A DNA stretch of 64,000 nt from Doryteuthis pealeii (GCA_023376005.1 CM042138.1:99171491-99235490); one strand, 5' to 3'. Shown: positions 35,201 to 51,079, counted from the stretch's first letter. Translations and numbers: made by a program. Notes: generated by a model from the letters alone, not told the origin.

Positions 35201-38200
35201 CTTTAAAAAAAAGAAAGAAAAAAGAAAGGCCAAGCAGGTGTAACTTTTTTGTATACACTTAATTAGATGTCGACAGATGATTTGAAATAAGGCTGATGTG
35301 CTTTGCTCTATGGATGAGACATTACATTCTCAGCTAAAAGTCAGAGAACCATCATTTAGAATCTGATGAATTAAAGAAAAAAAACATCAAAAGAATGAAT
35401 ATACCTAACAAACTTTGTGGTACTTTACTTTAAAAAAGAAATGTCTCTAAGTTTGCACCCCCTCATGTGTAAGCTGCAGAATCAGGTTGGAGGTGTGTGG
35501 TGTAAGGGTTAGAGTTGTAGGAAATGGACTCGTTGGCCTAACTTCAAATTCTGGACAAAGCTACAGTTCACATAGCACTAATACCCTTGGGAAAGGTATG
35601 AATCCATCTACTCTCCCTCCAGCTATGGATGAACAGTAGGGCAGACTGGGCTCTTTAACCTTGGTTAGGCAACCAGTCTAGGAGAAGGAAAACTGAATTT
35701 AAACCTGTCAAATCCACTTTGGGTGGTCACTACTAGAATAGGCTCAGTCCTAATTAGTGATCTATTTCACTAATTTTTTTTGAAAGGTTCGTTTTTTTTT
35801 GGTTTTTTTTTTTAATGGCATATCAACCTTTGTGGGTTATTTAATGCTGAAGCCATTCTTATGGTTGGTTGTTTTGTTTTACAGCATATCAACCCTTTTC
35901 AGGTCATTTAATGCAGAATGATGGGCTGGGTTAGCTCAGTCGGTAGAGCGTTCGGCTAGAAACCACAAGGTTTCTAGTTCAATACCGGCCCCCGCCAACT
36001 CAACATATGAGTAGCACAGGGATCTGTGCGGTAAAGTAAGGAGCTAATGGTAGGTGTGGCGCTCCACCTGAGATGCTAAAAACAATCTCCTTGGTCTAGC
36101 GCTATTGAAAAGGTGATAGACTCCCTCGCTGACTGGCTGATACCGACTTTAGGCCGCCCCGTTGACTTACTTAATGCAGAATCAAGTCTTTTTGATATTC
36201 AGTTTCTTAAAGTACCTACTTTTGCTCAAATAGTCACCCATCTAAGTATTGAACAGGCTCATTGCTGCTTAAGTTTGGTAATCTAATAGGAACAATCCAG
36301 TAGATTAGTCACTATGCTATGGGGATTCCCCCAAACTGAAGAATAAAAACCTGTAGGGGCCCTGTGTAAATCAATGACGTAAATATCGGATGATTTTATA
36401 ACATTCCGATGGCGTACATATTTTCAATGGAATTTAAACCATTGTTTCTATTGTTGCTAAAATATTTCTAAACTAATATTTAATCGATTATCTTTTGTTT
36501 ACATAATTCTAAACTTAACTTATACAATTGTAAAATTACTTGTTTCAGAAAACTTAATTATTTTAATGTATCTAATTCCACATGCACGTAAATAGGGGCC
36601 AAAGTCCCCATAAACCTGACACAAACCAAAGTATTTCAGTTGGGAGAGCACTAGAATGTACAAGGGTAAATCAAAAAGTAATGCCATTTTGTTTACGATA
36701 TGGGGCTGAAGAGTGGGTTTGAGAGGCAAACATTATTCCGGTGACGAGAGAGTGAAATCTGTAGTGAAGAAGTGGCTCAAAGAACAGTCAACAGAAATTT
36801 ACGGGGCAGAGATATATGCTCTCATTCAAAGGTGGAACATTGCTATTGAAAAAAAAAAAACGGTGACTATGTAGAGATGTGATCCATAGAGAACCAACTT
36901 CATTTTATGTATGATACATGTTCCTGTGTTGGTAATTATACCTGTCCTAAACAAAATGGCATTACTTTTTGATTTATTTTCATAGATCTAAACATGCCAA
37001 GTTCAACCCTGGGTTTCTGCATTTAAGTTAAAGTCTTACTTTGTGTACTCAGTGTAACTTATTGTCATAGGAAATGGAATTGACAACCAGAGTTCAAATC
37101 CTGGATGGGATTGTTTGCATTTCATTTCAAGCTAAGGTTCTTAAGAAAGTCATGAATTCATGTGTTCTACTTCCAGGCATGGGTAAATAATAGGACAGAC
37201 TGGGTTTTTTTTCCTTGGTAAGGCAACCAGTCTAAGAGAAGGAAAACTGAAAATTGATGGAGGGTTTGGTAAATACATACTTTGCATGAATAATTCTAGT
37301 AGTTTGGATTCTTTTCACTGTTCTTTCTAAATAAATAAAATAATTTGTGAATTTTTTTTTTTTAAAGCTGAATTCCAGGAAAACCGTTAAACAGAAGATC
37401 TAAAGGACCTTTGTTCAATCACTAATTAGTAAACTAATGAATAAAATCCTCTTATTACATCCAAGCACCTCTGAATACTAATTTAGTTTTCTTTTTTGTT
37501 TCACTATTTCTTTCCTATTTCTTTCCTATTACTATATAGTAAAAAAAAAGAAGGGAAGTGTAGTGGCCTATTGTCAGAATCTGCTGAATAGAGAGGGAGT
37601 CTATCCCCTTTTCACTAGCGATAGACCAGAAGTATTGTTTTTACTGAGGTTGAACACCATACCTACTGTCAGTAGGAGATATTGGCTGAATTTGAAATCT
37701 CTTTTCTACAAGAATTGTTACCAATCTGACAGTTCAAATTGACAGCAAACACTTCACAAAATTTGTTTAAAAAATACAAGTGAACATTAATATATAATAG
37801 ATTGAATCAGTTTGTTTCATATTTGGGTAAAAGCCAACATTTCCAATGCTGATTCTTTTTTTTTTTTTAAATTAAAAAAAAGGAAAAAAAAAGGCAGACA
37901 GGCCCTTCCTAGCCAGGGATGAAAATATTCTTGATACAGACAAAACCTCTCATCAACAGATTAATAGGGAAAATGGTGGTCAGTTAAAGTCCATAGATGG
38001 GAAGGGATTATTTTTGAGCCATAAAATCAAAATTGATATGGTGTATATATTACACCATCTTTTGCATGGTGTAATGTTTAGAATCGTAGGAAATGGACTC
38101 GTCAAAACCAAGTTCAAATCCGGAACAAGGCTGTTTGCATTTCACATAGCACTAATACCCTTGGAAAATTCTGATATTATTTGTCCTTAGGCGCTTTATG

Positions 38201-40367
38201 TGGTGTATCAGGCCATTGTTAGTGAGTTTGATTCTCACTGGACGTTCTGTATTTCTGACCTTGTATTAAACTTAGTAACTGACTATGCATATCATTTTGG
38301 GTGCCATACCATGAAGCAACAGTTAGTAAGCTCATCTTATAAATCATTACAGTTGAGTTTTAGTGAGTTTGATCCTCACTGGGTGTCCTGTTCTTCAGAT
38401 CATGACATCGGCAATAGACGAAAAGGAAAAAAATGCATCAAAGAATTGTATCCTTTTGTAAATAAAAAAAGCCAGCGTTCAATTCCAGCTTAAAGCCAGG
38501 ATTTCAAATGCTGATTTTAAAGGCAGACAAACGTTCCTCTTCATCTAGACAACTTTTGATGTCAATTTACCATCTCAAGATATTTTGAACAAACTGACTA
38601 TCAACAGGTTGAGAGCAAAGCTTTTTAGCCACTTCAGTTACCAAATATCTCAAACTCACCCAACAGAAAAGTTAACATTCTTGGACAAATCAAAAGCAAA
38701 TTACTTTAAAACATATCTTGTGGTTGCTGAGGTAGTTACATAAGTTGGAGGCACTTGTGTTACATAATCTATGCATAGATTATTGTCAACCCCCTGTATT
38801 TCTGAAGGGATGGCCCCTTTTCATATCATGGGCGGAACTTTCCATGGAATATTACAGAAAGCCCGCGAAATACGTGAAGTCAAGTGGGACCTGGTTGACG
38901 TCAGGCAGATAAGATGTTTCTGCCTTAGCTGGAGCTCACTGCACACGCGCGTTAGTTAGAGAAATATGTTTAGTTAAGTAAATAAAGGTTTAAATAAATA
39001 ATATGGTTTTGTGGTTGATGAATGTCTTGGCAACAAAACTGACCTAGAAGAAATGAATTAAGTGCGACCGACCACCAAGACGAAGTCCAGACGCTAGAAA
39101 ATGAACGTAAGATACCAAAGATGAGCAGAAGAATAGAAGTAAGGAAAGAAAGGGTATACAACACTTGGTGTAATGGTTAAGAGTCGCGGGAAATGGACTC
39201 AGCAACCCAGGGTTCAAATCCTGGACAAAGCTACAGTTCACATAGCACTAATACCCTTGGGAAAGGTATGAATCCAACTACTCTCCCTCCAGTATAGGAG
39301 AAGGAAAACTCTGAATTCAAACCTGTTAAACTCTTCTTGGGCTGGTTACTACTAGAATAGGCTAAGTCCTAATTAGTGATCTATTTCACTAATTTAAAAA
39401 AAAAAAATTTTTTTTTATATTTCATACCAGTGCTAGAGGCCAGTGTTCAATCCCAGTTCAAAGTCAGGATTTCAAATGCTGATTTTAAAGGCAGGCAAGC
39501 TTTCTTCATCTGGACAATTGGCACAACAAATTCTTTCTATCTCAAATTTAACTTGAAGTCTGAAACTTTGTATCAACACATCAATATTAATCAATACCAT
39601 TATTGAACTCCATTTTGTTTGACTGCTGCTGCTGAGTGGTAATTGATATTTACTTTTAGAACGATTATTAAATTTTCTATATATAGAAAGTTCCTTTCAA
39701 ATATTTTTTACCTTCATCTTGTGGGGGGGGGGTATTTCTATAATTTTCCTGATAATACCCTTAAATCTGAATGTTTAATGCATTTTTTCCAAATGTGCAT
39801 CAGACCTGAAGGTAATTATTTTTCTTCATTAAATTTCTTTCATATATGGAAGAAAGTTTTTTTTATTTATGCAGAATATTCGATTTACACATAGGATTGT
39901 TAATTTTGAATATCAAGACAAAAATATTCCATATATTTTTTTTTTTTCAGATTTAAAAAAGTTTATAAGTTAGTGAAGTCAACAATGCTTAGTAATTGTC
40001 AGTTTCTTGCCTATGCAATTTTTAAACTAGGTTGGTTTGAAAATTGCATAGGCAAAAAACTGTCAGTTACAAAGCACCATTGATGTAATGTCTTCACTAC
40101 CCTAACTTAAGTATATATGCTCTATCAATGATAATGGGCCGGGTTAGCTCAGTCGGTAGAGCATTTGGCTAAAAACCACAAGGTTCCTAGTTTGATACCT
40201 GCCCTCGCCAACTCAGCGTATGAGTAGCAAAGGGATCTGTGCGGTAAAGTAAGGAGCTACAATAATCTCCTTGCTCTAGCGCTAGTGAAAAGGGGATAGA
40301 TTCCCTCGCTGCATGGCTGATACCGACATTAGGCCATCCCGCCGACTTTACTTACTTATAAATATAG

Positions 40368-40408
<41 letters not shown>

Positions 40409-40749
40409 TACACACACAGATGCTGATAGGTACATGTCCTGTATCACTGACACATAAAAATCTAAAAGGACACAGAAAAATCGTATCCATATGTCCTAGT
40501 GTTTTTTTTCTTTCCCCCCACCATTTCCAGCTAACTAAAAATACATTTCAATATTTTTTTGAAACAAATTACACTGTATGAGGAGAATGTAGGGGTTAGA
40601 TGGCTTTAGTTGTTCATAGATAAAAACTCTGCAATTTATTATGAAACTTTAGTTGGGACCCATCAAATTTCCCAGGGATTCATTCAAATCAAATCCATGC
40701 ATCCCAGGATGCACTAAATTAAAAAGCTATCACACTCTATGTATGTATG

Positions 40750-40800
<51 letters not shown>

Positions 40801-42660
40801 CACACAAAACTTTTCCTCTATTTGAACGTTCAACCAATAAAAAAAAAACAATTTGCCATAATATTATTATTATTATTATTATATCACTTTGAAAAGATAG
40901 AACAAGCATACCAAAGTTAATGTAACAAACTATTGAAGAGTGGTTCTAGCCTTGAGTCAAACTTGGCTTCAATCAACAAAGATCTATGACGGAGTGCTGA
41001 AAAGTCCTGCTCTGTTTTTTTTTTTTTTTAACTCTCTGCCTACTTTAAGCTGCTTACAACAGCTCTCCCACCACTGCAATCCACTTGTCTACAATGAAAA
41101 ATCACTACATGAACACCCCTGCCATCTTTTATTTTATCTGTGAACCAACCCTGTGTAGAAGCCCAGTTACTGTCAAATTGGAAGACAAAGGTAGCAAACA
41201 AACCATAACTCAAATACAAATCCTACATTGCCACAAATATAGTACAGAGTGATGGGTTATTTATCTAAGCACCATATCCCTACTAAAGTCATCAGTCAAT
41301 CAGGACTCAGGTGTAGTGTAATTAAAGTTCTGGGTAAAGAAAGAAAATAAAGTTTTAGATTCTAAGCACTCAATGCATGTTAGCCAGTGACCGGTCAATG
41401 ATTCCTGAACTAGATTTTTAAAAACTCAGAGGGCCCAAATTTTCTGCAGAAGAGCGGAAACGGATATATCTATTACCCAACCCGGGACCATAAAAGAAAG
41501 TAAAGAAAACTTTCTTTATCACTGGGTGTCTTATGAGGAGACAGACGTCATTTTTTGTCTGATTGGGAGTAGCGAAAATAGTGGTAATGAATGTAATTTA
41601 TGATAGAAATGTTTGACCTTACTCTTCCTCTCTGAAAAAAATCCATGGAGCGAGCAAGAAATAAACAACCCATTTTTTGCTATCCACAACCCACTGTTCT
41701 TTCGTATGTTGTTTTTTAGAACCCACTACCTATGTTGAACGCTGCTGCTTGTGTGTGCCCAGTCCTACTACTAGACAACTTAAGCCTTTTATGGCACTGT
41801 GACCACGCTACATCAGGGATATGCAAATTTTGTATATTCCAGAGTGCCATATATACAAGCTGCTTCATGTCAAATTCATTCAGACTTAGCTGGTTGTTCA
41901 CTTCAACAGTATACCGACTGACTCACTTCAAAAGGCTGAAACTGGTACTTGATCCTATAGCAATAGCAATCTATTCTCTGATATAGAGAGCTGTGGGGGA
42001 AATTTGGTAGGCAAAGAGTTAAGTGTTAAAAAACCTTGAGGAAAGTTAAAACTCTTGTGGCCATTTTTAGGCTGCAAGTAAGAGCACTTTACAGTGGAGA
42101 TCCCTTGTGGCATTAATTTTGATCCATGTTGAGTAGAATCCTATGATCCTTGTGTTTTTCAGTGTTAAGCAGAATCCATGTTTGTTGGTCCGTGTATCTT
42201 GAATCCTATAATCCTTGTGTTCCTCAGCGTTAAGCACAAGCAACTGAATACCTTTCCACCAAGGCCTTTAAATAGTTAACCAACGACGTATTGACATGTT
42301 GATTGGCCGATTCAGTCCATGCAGCCTCTAAGAGTCTATAGATTTAAGTTGTGATCCAGAGCACACCTTAAATACAAAAATTATGGAGGCGCGTTGGTCT
42401 AATGGTTAGTCGTAGGAAATGGACTTGTCAACGCGAGTTCAATTCCTGGACAAGCTGTTGGCATTTCACATGGTGCTATTACCCTTGGGAAAGGTATGAA
42501 TCCAATTCTCCCTCCAGCTATGGGTAAATAGCAGGGCAAACTGGACTCTTTAATCATGTCTAGGTAACCAGTCTAGGAGAAGGAAAACTTTGAATTCAAA
42601 CCTGTTAAACTCCACTTAAGAATTTGACCTTGTATCGCATGCTATTCATGCGGAGGGGTT

Positions 42661-42702
<42 letters not shown>

Positions 42703-44216
42703 AAAATATTCCAACAGTAACAGTGTGCCACCAAGTGTATTCAACTGCTGTAATCAATATATGGAATGGCATATACATTTAAGGGTTCAAGGTTATTCCT
42801 TTCTTGGTTGGACTAAGAACTTTTCAAACTATTTTGTACTTCTAGCTGCTCTCTGAAAATGTTAATTTACTAAAACCAATTCTTAACCGTTTTGCTTTTC
42901 TTTGGGTTTTTTTCTTTTAAGGCAAAATGTTGTTGTCTTTTGACAAAGGGGTTTTAATGGAATGAAGTCAGAGAGCATGATTAGAAAATAACAAAATTAG
43001 ACTCCAATGATTCAATCAGCAAACTGAACATGAGAGAATTCAAAAGAGAAGAGCAATAATTGAGGTGGCAAATTCCAACAGGTTTATTAGAAGGTCTGAA
43101 AAGAGACCATCTCCAATACACAACCAGGCATAGTAATATGATGTGCTTGAGAAAGGAAGTATTAATTTTCCTAATGGTCAGATTCAAGATTCTAAAATCA
43201 ACAGATAACTGTTTGGTTTGTTTTGTTTTATGGCATATCAACCGTGGTGGGTCATTTAATGCTGACAAAGTTTTAAAATGAATTCATTCTTAATAGATAC
43301 TCAATTGTTTTTTATAAACACATTTTACTATCTAATCAATAGATGGAACTCTAACAGGTACTACCACTGCGGGTCAGCGTGGACCAGGGAGCAATGCTGA
43401 TGAAGGGGTGCTCCACTTTCCCCCGACTTTCAGAACAGGAACCTCACCATCAGATAAATTTTAACGTCATTCCTAGGACATGAAAACCGTCAGCCATCAC
43501 CTTCTAGCACATATGATAAAAAGGGTTGGGCGGTTGCCATAAGGGCAATAGGGTTGGGACAATTATATATATTTACATTTCACATTGTGCTAATACCCTT
43601 GGGAAAGGTATGCATCTAACTACTCTCCCTCCAGCTATGGATAAATAGTAGGGCAAACTGGGCTCACTAACCTTGGCTAGGTAACCATCTAGAAGGGAAA
43701 CTCTGAATTCAAACCTGTTAAGCTCTGCTTAAGAAATTGACCTTGTGTCACGTCCTGCTCGTGCGGAGGGGTTGGTATAAAAAAACCCAAACAAACAGGA
43801 ATAACTATAAAATGCTAATTAGAATCCTTCATTACTTTTTAAATAGAAGTGTCAATATCATCATGGACTGTTGTTGCTAGCTATCATATATAAGAAAATG
43901 CTGAATATTTTGTAGTATTAAAAAAGGTTTTTTGTTTACTGATGACAGACCCATAAATAAAACTCTACATTTTATTTATACTGAGCACATTTATTACATT
44001 TGAAGATGAAATTATATAAACTAAACTGCAGTTCGTCACGAAACTTGATATAACACATTTTAAAAGGTAAAAATTTGGAATTTCCCACCTGCTGCCTCAG
44101 AAATATCTACTTTGTTTGAACAAATATCTAAAACAAGAGAGCTAGATTGTGAAGTAGCATTATAGACAATAGACAGTGATACCTTGTCTATTTAATCTTT
44201 CTATCTATCTGTCTCA

Positions 44217-44259
<43 letters not shown>

Positions 44260-47200
44260 AGTGTGTGTGAGTGAGGAAAATATGGAAGTAAATCCGACTG
44301 TATGTAGCAAATAGAAAAAAAACTTTTTTTCATCTTTTAATTTATTATATCTCTTTAAGAAAATACATCATATTTTAGATGTCTTCACTTGTACCAATCA
44401 TGTCACCTTTTTCAAAAACAAATGCTGCTAATGGATTTTAATATTTTTTGCTATATACTTTATCATCTCCAGTTTTATTTTGAAAAGATTTCCATCACGC
44501 TTCAGACAACACTTCCATTCTAATGTCCTGATGAAGGTTTGATAAAAACTGAAACGTTTCAACATCAACTTCACCATCTGTAGTAAATTTATCTCTTTTG
44601 GAATATTTTGTTTTTTCTATTTTTATATATACAAGGTGTGTCCAAAAAAAGTATAGAGATTTTTTGTACTTTTTGACACCTTGTATTCTGAAAAATAATA
44701 ACATTCCATTCATTCTTCATTTCTATCTTGGTAAATGCAGCTTTAAACTTGGTACTTTTTTGTCACACCTTGTATTCTGAAAACAAATTAATGAATGAAA
44801 CATTTTTTTCAGAATACAAGGTGTGTCAAAAAGTACAAAAAATCTTGATACTTTTTTGACACACCTTGTATGCAATATATATATATATATTAATGCCCTC
44901 GGGAAAGGCATCCAGGATTTGAACCTCATCACAAGTTTGTAAGTATTTGCTTAATAAAAAAATATATAAATGATTGTAATTCTTAATAAAATAAATCAAT
45001 CATTCTTTGAAATTTTTTTTCAAAAATTTCAATCAATGTAAGGCCTATTTATAAATGTGAATACTTACGGAGTGTTGTAGCTTCCCCAGTATTTTTCTTC
45101 TTTCAATTTTGGAGTCATGTCTTCATACTTGATGTAACCGCTAAAAAGAAACAAAAAAACAAATGTAAACAACAGTTATACACGTTGATATCTACAATCA
45201 ATTAGAAAATCAAATTCAATCGGGTCTCTCGGTCTACAATTCTAATAATTTGATTAAAAATTAAATTATCTGATTGAAAAAGAAAAGGGGCTTCAGATTA
45301 TTGGAAGTTTTTACCAAATAAACTTTCTGAGATTTTAACCGTAGCCTAATATTAGTGGGTCACACCCGGCGGCGAAACTAAGGGAGGTCGGTGGGGGGAG
45401 CTTCCCCATTGTGCAGCTTCAGGAGGGGGCACAAAATCGCCGAACCCAAAAGCCTTTGTATTCCAATAACATTGAAAAATAGTGCCTAACTTTTGCCACT
45501 ATATTCTTGAACTATGAATGCGTGGAATTTGAAAGTGAACAGGTAGGTGAAGCTTTGACTTTCAGTAGTCTAGTAATACTCCTTTCTGAGTTCCTTTTGC
45601 AGCCTCTTTTTGTCCTACATGTTCTTTCAATACATAAAAAAGTAAAGCTAGCTTCCACTTTATACCCATATTATAGATATTAGAAATAAAAGGGAAGGTA
45701 ATTAAGTTTATAACATTAAAAGATACTACACATTTAAGAAGAGCCTTTCTGTGAAGTAGTGGCTAACAAACAATCCCACCAGGGCATTACTACTGTAATT
45801 ACTACAAGTAATTCTCCCTATTTTTCAGACGAACCAAAACTTGCTAAATATTTTAGATGTCTTGCTGTTAGAGTATTGATAAACAATACACGCTAATCTC
45901 ACAATCACTACTGTAGTAAGACTTATCCTTTAGAACTGTGTGTCTGTGTGTTCAAGGTTTATATTGTTACTAGAAGTGTTTACTCGGCGTTGCCTGGGTA
46001 TGGGGGGCATGTGTAAGAGTTAGTCTCGCAGATCCATTTTTACTGAATCCTCACCGGATGCCTCATTAGAATCCCTACATAAAAAAAGACCTTGTGTTGA
46101 TCCAGCCTGGTGGGGTGTCAGAAAAAAAAAAAAGGATGCAGACACTCTAAAAAGAAAAAGAAATGCAAAAAAAATTCTATGCACTTAAATTTTATTTTTT
46201 AATTATCTTCACGAATACAAGTCAAATCTTCATTATTTTTGCTCAAAAAGTAAGATCTGGTGATAGTGAATGTGTATATATATTTACTTTGTTGTTAATT
46301 GTTTTATTTTCGTAGTTTCCTCTGTCCATATATACACACAACAACCCTTTATATATGTATAGATGTACTTTTTGTCCCAACTCACAGTTCCCTTAATAAA
46401 AGTAGTCATCAGGGTGGCTTAAAGTTGATATCAGCCAGACAGTGAGGGAGTCTATCCCTTTTTCCCTAGCACTAGATCAAGGAGATTATTTTTGTATTTG
46501 AGGTGGGGCGCCACACCTACAATCAGCTCCTTACTTTACCGCACAGATCCCTGTGCTACTTATATGATGAGTTGGTGAGGGCCGGTATCAAACTAGGAAC
46601 CTTGTGGTTTCTAGGTGCACACCCTTAATACCAATCTTTTTCTAAACCATTCTTTTCATTGATCTTAACATGAGGAGTTCTGCTTCCTTTATTTAGGAAT
46701 TGCAATTCAGTTAAGTAAACATCCCAAAACACAAAAGATTGACAAAATAATCTTGAGAAAAGAGAGAAATTCAGATTCTTAAAACAAACAATCTTTTTTT
46801 TTTTTTTTTTTTAATACAGAAACTAATATTTGGATAAGACACACCACAAGCAAAAAAAAAATAAAAATAAATAGATAAATAAAAAGTGTAAAAAAAAAAA
46901 AATATCTTGGTTGGCAACTTATGTTATTTCTTTTATGCCCCCCCCCTCCCCTAAGAACAAAATTTAGACAAGATATGTAGACAAGCAAAATTACAACCTT
47001 TTTATTTTCATTTTTGTTATATTTCAATCATGCTACATGATTAAATCTGGACATTTGCCAAGGAAGACATCTTTAAAAATTCAACTTTTTTCTTTTTCTG
47101 TAATTTTCTCTTAACAATAACCCTAATTAACCTATTGCTTACTTGCTTGCTAAAAAAACAAAACAAAAACAAAAAACAAAAAAACTTTCACCATTAATTA

Positions 47201-50200
47201 CTGTATTCGATGGCATATAAAGCCTTTACCATCTCCCCCCAAAAACAAATCTCCCAGATCATATTTGAACTTAGAGTATTATTAAGGTTAATAACATTTA
47301 TCCAGATATCATAGACTTCCATTTCTTGAACCAAGCCAAACTCTATAAAACTTTAATATCAAATATACAAGAGAGAGAATCAAAAAGTAATGCCATTTTG
47401 TTTAGGACAGGTATAATTACCAACACCACTTACTTACCACTCAGGGTCGACAATAACTTATAGAAAAAAACTTTTTTCTTCATCGACTGAACAAAAAACC
47501 ACCTCACATAAACAAATTTGATAATGGAAGAATTTTATGAAACTTGTTTATAGAGAAACATAGATTTTGATATTAACCATATTTAAGGGTATACGATAGT
47601 GAATCAAAAAGTAATGCCACTTTGTTTAGGACAGGTATAATTACCAACACGGGAACATGTATCATACATCAAAATGAAGCTAGTCCTCTGTTGATCACAT
47701 CCCTTCTCCACATGGTCACTGTTTCTCTTAATAGCAATGTTCCACCTTCGAATGAGAACATGTATCCCTGCCATGTAAAATTCTGTTGACTGTTCTTTGA
47801 ACCACTTCTTCACTACAGATTTCACTTTTGTCATCACTGGAATAATGTTTGCCCTCAAACCGTCTTTCATGGGGCCAAAGAGATGATAGTCTGAAGGTGC
47901 TAAATCTGGTGAGTAATCTGTAGTGAAGAAGTGGCTCAAAGAACAGTCAACAGAATTTTACATGGCAGGGATACATGCTTTATTTGAAGGTGGAACATTG
48001 CTATTGAGAGAAGCGGTGACCATGTGGAGAAGTAGGGATAGGATCCACAGAGGACCAGCTTCATTTTGATGTATGATACATGTTCCTGTATTGGTAATTA
48101 TACCTATCCTAAACAAAGTGGCATTACTTTTTGATTCACTATCGTATACCCTTAAATATGGTTAATATCAAAATCTATGTTTCTCTATAAACAAGTTTCA
48201 TGAAATTCTTTCATTATCAAATTTGTTTATGTGAGGTGGTTTTTTGTTCAGTCAATGAAAAAAAAGTTTTTTTCTATAAGTTATTGTCGAATTGAATGGT
48301 AAGTAATTGACTTTATTTTGCCATTATTTGAAATTAAATTTTAAATTGTTCAAATAATCAAAAACTGAAATTATACAATACCAATGTTAAAGAGCCCAGT
48401 CTGCCTTACTATTTATCCATAGCTGGAAGGAGAATAGTTGGATTTATACCTTTCTCAAGGGTATTAGTGTTATATAAAATGCAAACCGACTTGTCCAGGA
48501 TTTGAACTTAGGTTGCCATGTCCATTTCCTACAACAATGATAACCATTACACCACCACACCTCAGAGAATCACAAATAAGTTTGTGGTTTATATATTTAC
48601 CAACCACTCCACGCAAGTAGGATGCGACACAAGGTCAATTTCTTAAGTGGAGTTTAACAGGTTTGAATTTAAGATTTTTCCATCTCTTAGACTGGTTGCC
48701 TAACCAAGGCTGAAGAGCCCAGTCTGCCCTACTATCTACCCATAGCTGGATGGAGGATAATTGGATTCAAGGGTATTAGCACTATGTGAAATGCAAACAG
48801 CCTTGTCCAGGTTTTGAACTCAGGTCGACGAGTCCATTTACCTATGACCCTAACCATTATGCCACTCGCCTCCATAGGTCGTGGTTTATATTCTTCTTCA
48901 TGGAGAGCAAATTAAAAGAAAGAATAAAGGAAAAAATAGAATTCTTTTGTCACTACTTACGGCAATTGTTCAAGCACAATGAGCAGTCCTTGATCTGGAA
49001 GGGTATGACCTGGGGTAAACAGATTGTAATCAATCGCCATCCATTGGTTGTTGTAACTGGAACAAAAAAGAATGGCACATGGATTTTATTTGGGATTTTT
49101 TTTTTTTGTTTTATTGTTTTTATTTAATTGAATCAAAAGTCAATGAGTGGGTGGATAAAGAGACTTTTTTTGTGTCCTGCAGATTTTCTTTGGTCAAGAG
49201 CAAAGTTTAAAGTTCAAATATTGGCGAGAAGGGTTTTTTTGGGGGGGAGAGTGTGGGGTTATGATGAGAAAGCATGGTGTTGTTGGTTGGTTGGTTGGTT
49301 GGTGTGTGTTTGAGACACATAGTGAGTCAGGAGAGACAAAAGTTGAATTGAAAGTAGGGGAGGTTGAAAACAGAAGGGGGGAAGGGAAGTAGAAATAAGA
49401 TAGAAAATAAAGAGATAAGAAAGAAAAAAATTACAAGAAAGAAAGGAAAGAGAGGGAAAGAGAGCGAGAAGGAAAAGAGCAAGGAAAAAAGTCTAGTAGT
49501 ACTGATCCGCAGCCTGTTCAGTCTCACCAACTAATCAACCTCACTCAACATTGCATTTGTTTTTTTAACTCTTTGTCTAGTAAATTTCCCCCCATGGCTG
49601 TCAATGTCAGAGAATAAATTGGCAAATATTCTTGTATTATGCCATTCAACTGGTTCCCTATTGTAAAAGGATCAAGTACCAGTCTCAGGGTTGGGTCACA
49701 GACAAAAACAAAAGATGGCAGGGGTGTTCACGTAATGATTTTTCACTGTAAACAAGTGAATTGCAGTGGTGGGAGAGAGTGGTGAGTGATTTAACAAAGT
49801 TTTTTTAAAGAGTTAAAAAAAAAAAAGAAGAAATCAACCTCCAGTTTTGGACAGAACTGCCGAAACCACTGGCCAAGTTGACTAAGAAAAAAGAAACAAA
49901 ACGAACACAAGAAAAAAAATCATATGGTTAATTTTATCAATGTCAATTTCTCTCAAACCAACCCTGGGGCAATGGGTGTGACACTTAGCTTAGAGAGTGG
50001 GTCTTTTTCCCCCAGCAGTATGTTAACTACATTAACTCCATATGAGTAGGATATGGTACAAGGTCTTTAGTTTAACAGGTTTATCAGCTAAAGCATCTGA
50101 CTAAAAGTTTCAGGTTCGATACTGGCTGCCAACTCAGCATATGAGTAGCATACAACACATGCACATGAGCAATGCTATAGATATCCCTGGTCTCTCTGTC

Positions 50201-50657
50201 TAGTGTCACAAGTTTCAGGTTCATCTTCCTTGTTTCACACATTCCACCAAAAGATAAAACCACGGCAGAAGGGGAACGGCAATACTCCAATTCCATTCTA
50301 AAAATCTCAGAATAAAATTGTTTGGCCATCTTTATTGATGAGAATTTCTCACAAACCAATCCTGTGGCAGTATGTGTGACATATTTTCAACACAAGTTAG
50401 ACAGATCTTAACTATAACAATATGGACAGTGGATAAAATTTGGGTGCTGGTCAGCTCTTTACTTCACTGTGTCTAGCCATGACTTACTTCTAACCTTGTC
50501 TGCAACTTGCCTTGAATTTGATCTGCCAACCAGTGAACAGAGGAAGGACTCTAATTTGGCCTGGCAACTCTCCCTAGCACTGTCCTAGACTAACTCACTT
50601 TTCTGTCCACAGCTTCTGCTAAATATATGGGATTTGAATTTCAGGCAAAATATTTTG

Positions 50658-50707
<50 letters not shown>

Positions 50708-51014
50708 GTGATGCTGATAGCTTTTTAATTTAGTGCATCCTGGGATGCACGGATTTGATTTGAATGAGTCCCCAGAAAATTTTAAAATTCTTAAATTGCA
50801 GATGAACAACTAAAACTGTCTAACCCTACCTTGTATCCCATACAGTGTTATTTGTTTCCAAGAAAATATTGAAATGTATTTACAGTTAGCTGGAAATGGT
50901 GGTGGGGGGAAAACCCACTGGGACACATGGATACGATTTTTCTGTGTCCTTTTAGATTTTTACATATCAGTGACGCAGGACGCATACCTATCAGCATCAG
51001 TGTATATACATGTA

Positions 51015-51079
<65 letters not shown>

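Larger units (their letters stand above)
41534..44880 (+). repeat. Large direct duplication, copy B (partner 1-4028)
   Basis: Collinear with copy A, including SINE A (42385-42660), family C (43228-43570), the headless SINE A (43570-43775), (AT)n tracts and the MITE cluster (44630-44875). It lacks the inverted hammerhead element. It lies within the PLBD intron between 32172 and 45069, ending about 190 bases from the exon. Confidence 0.9.
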
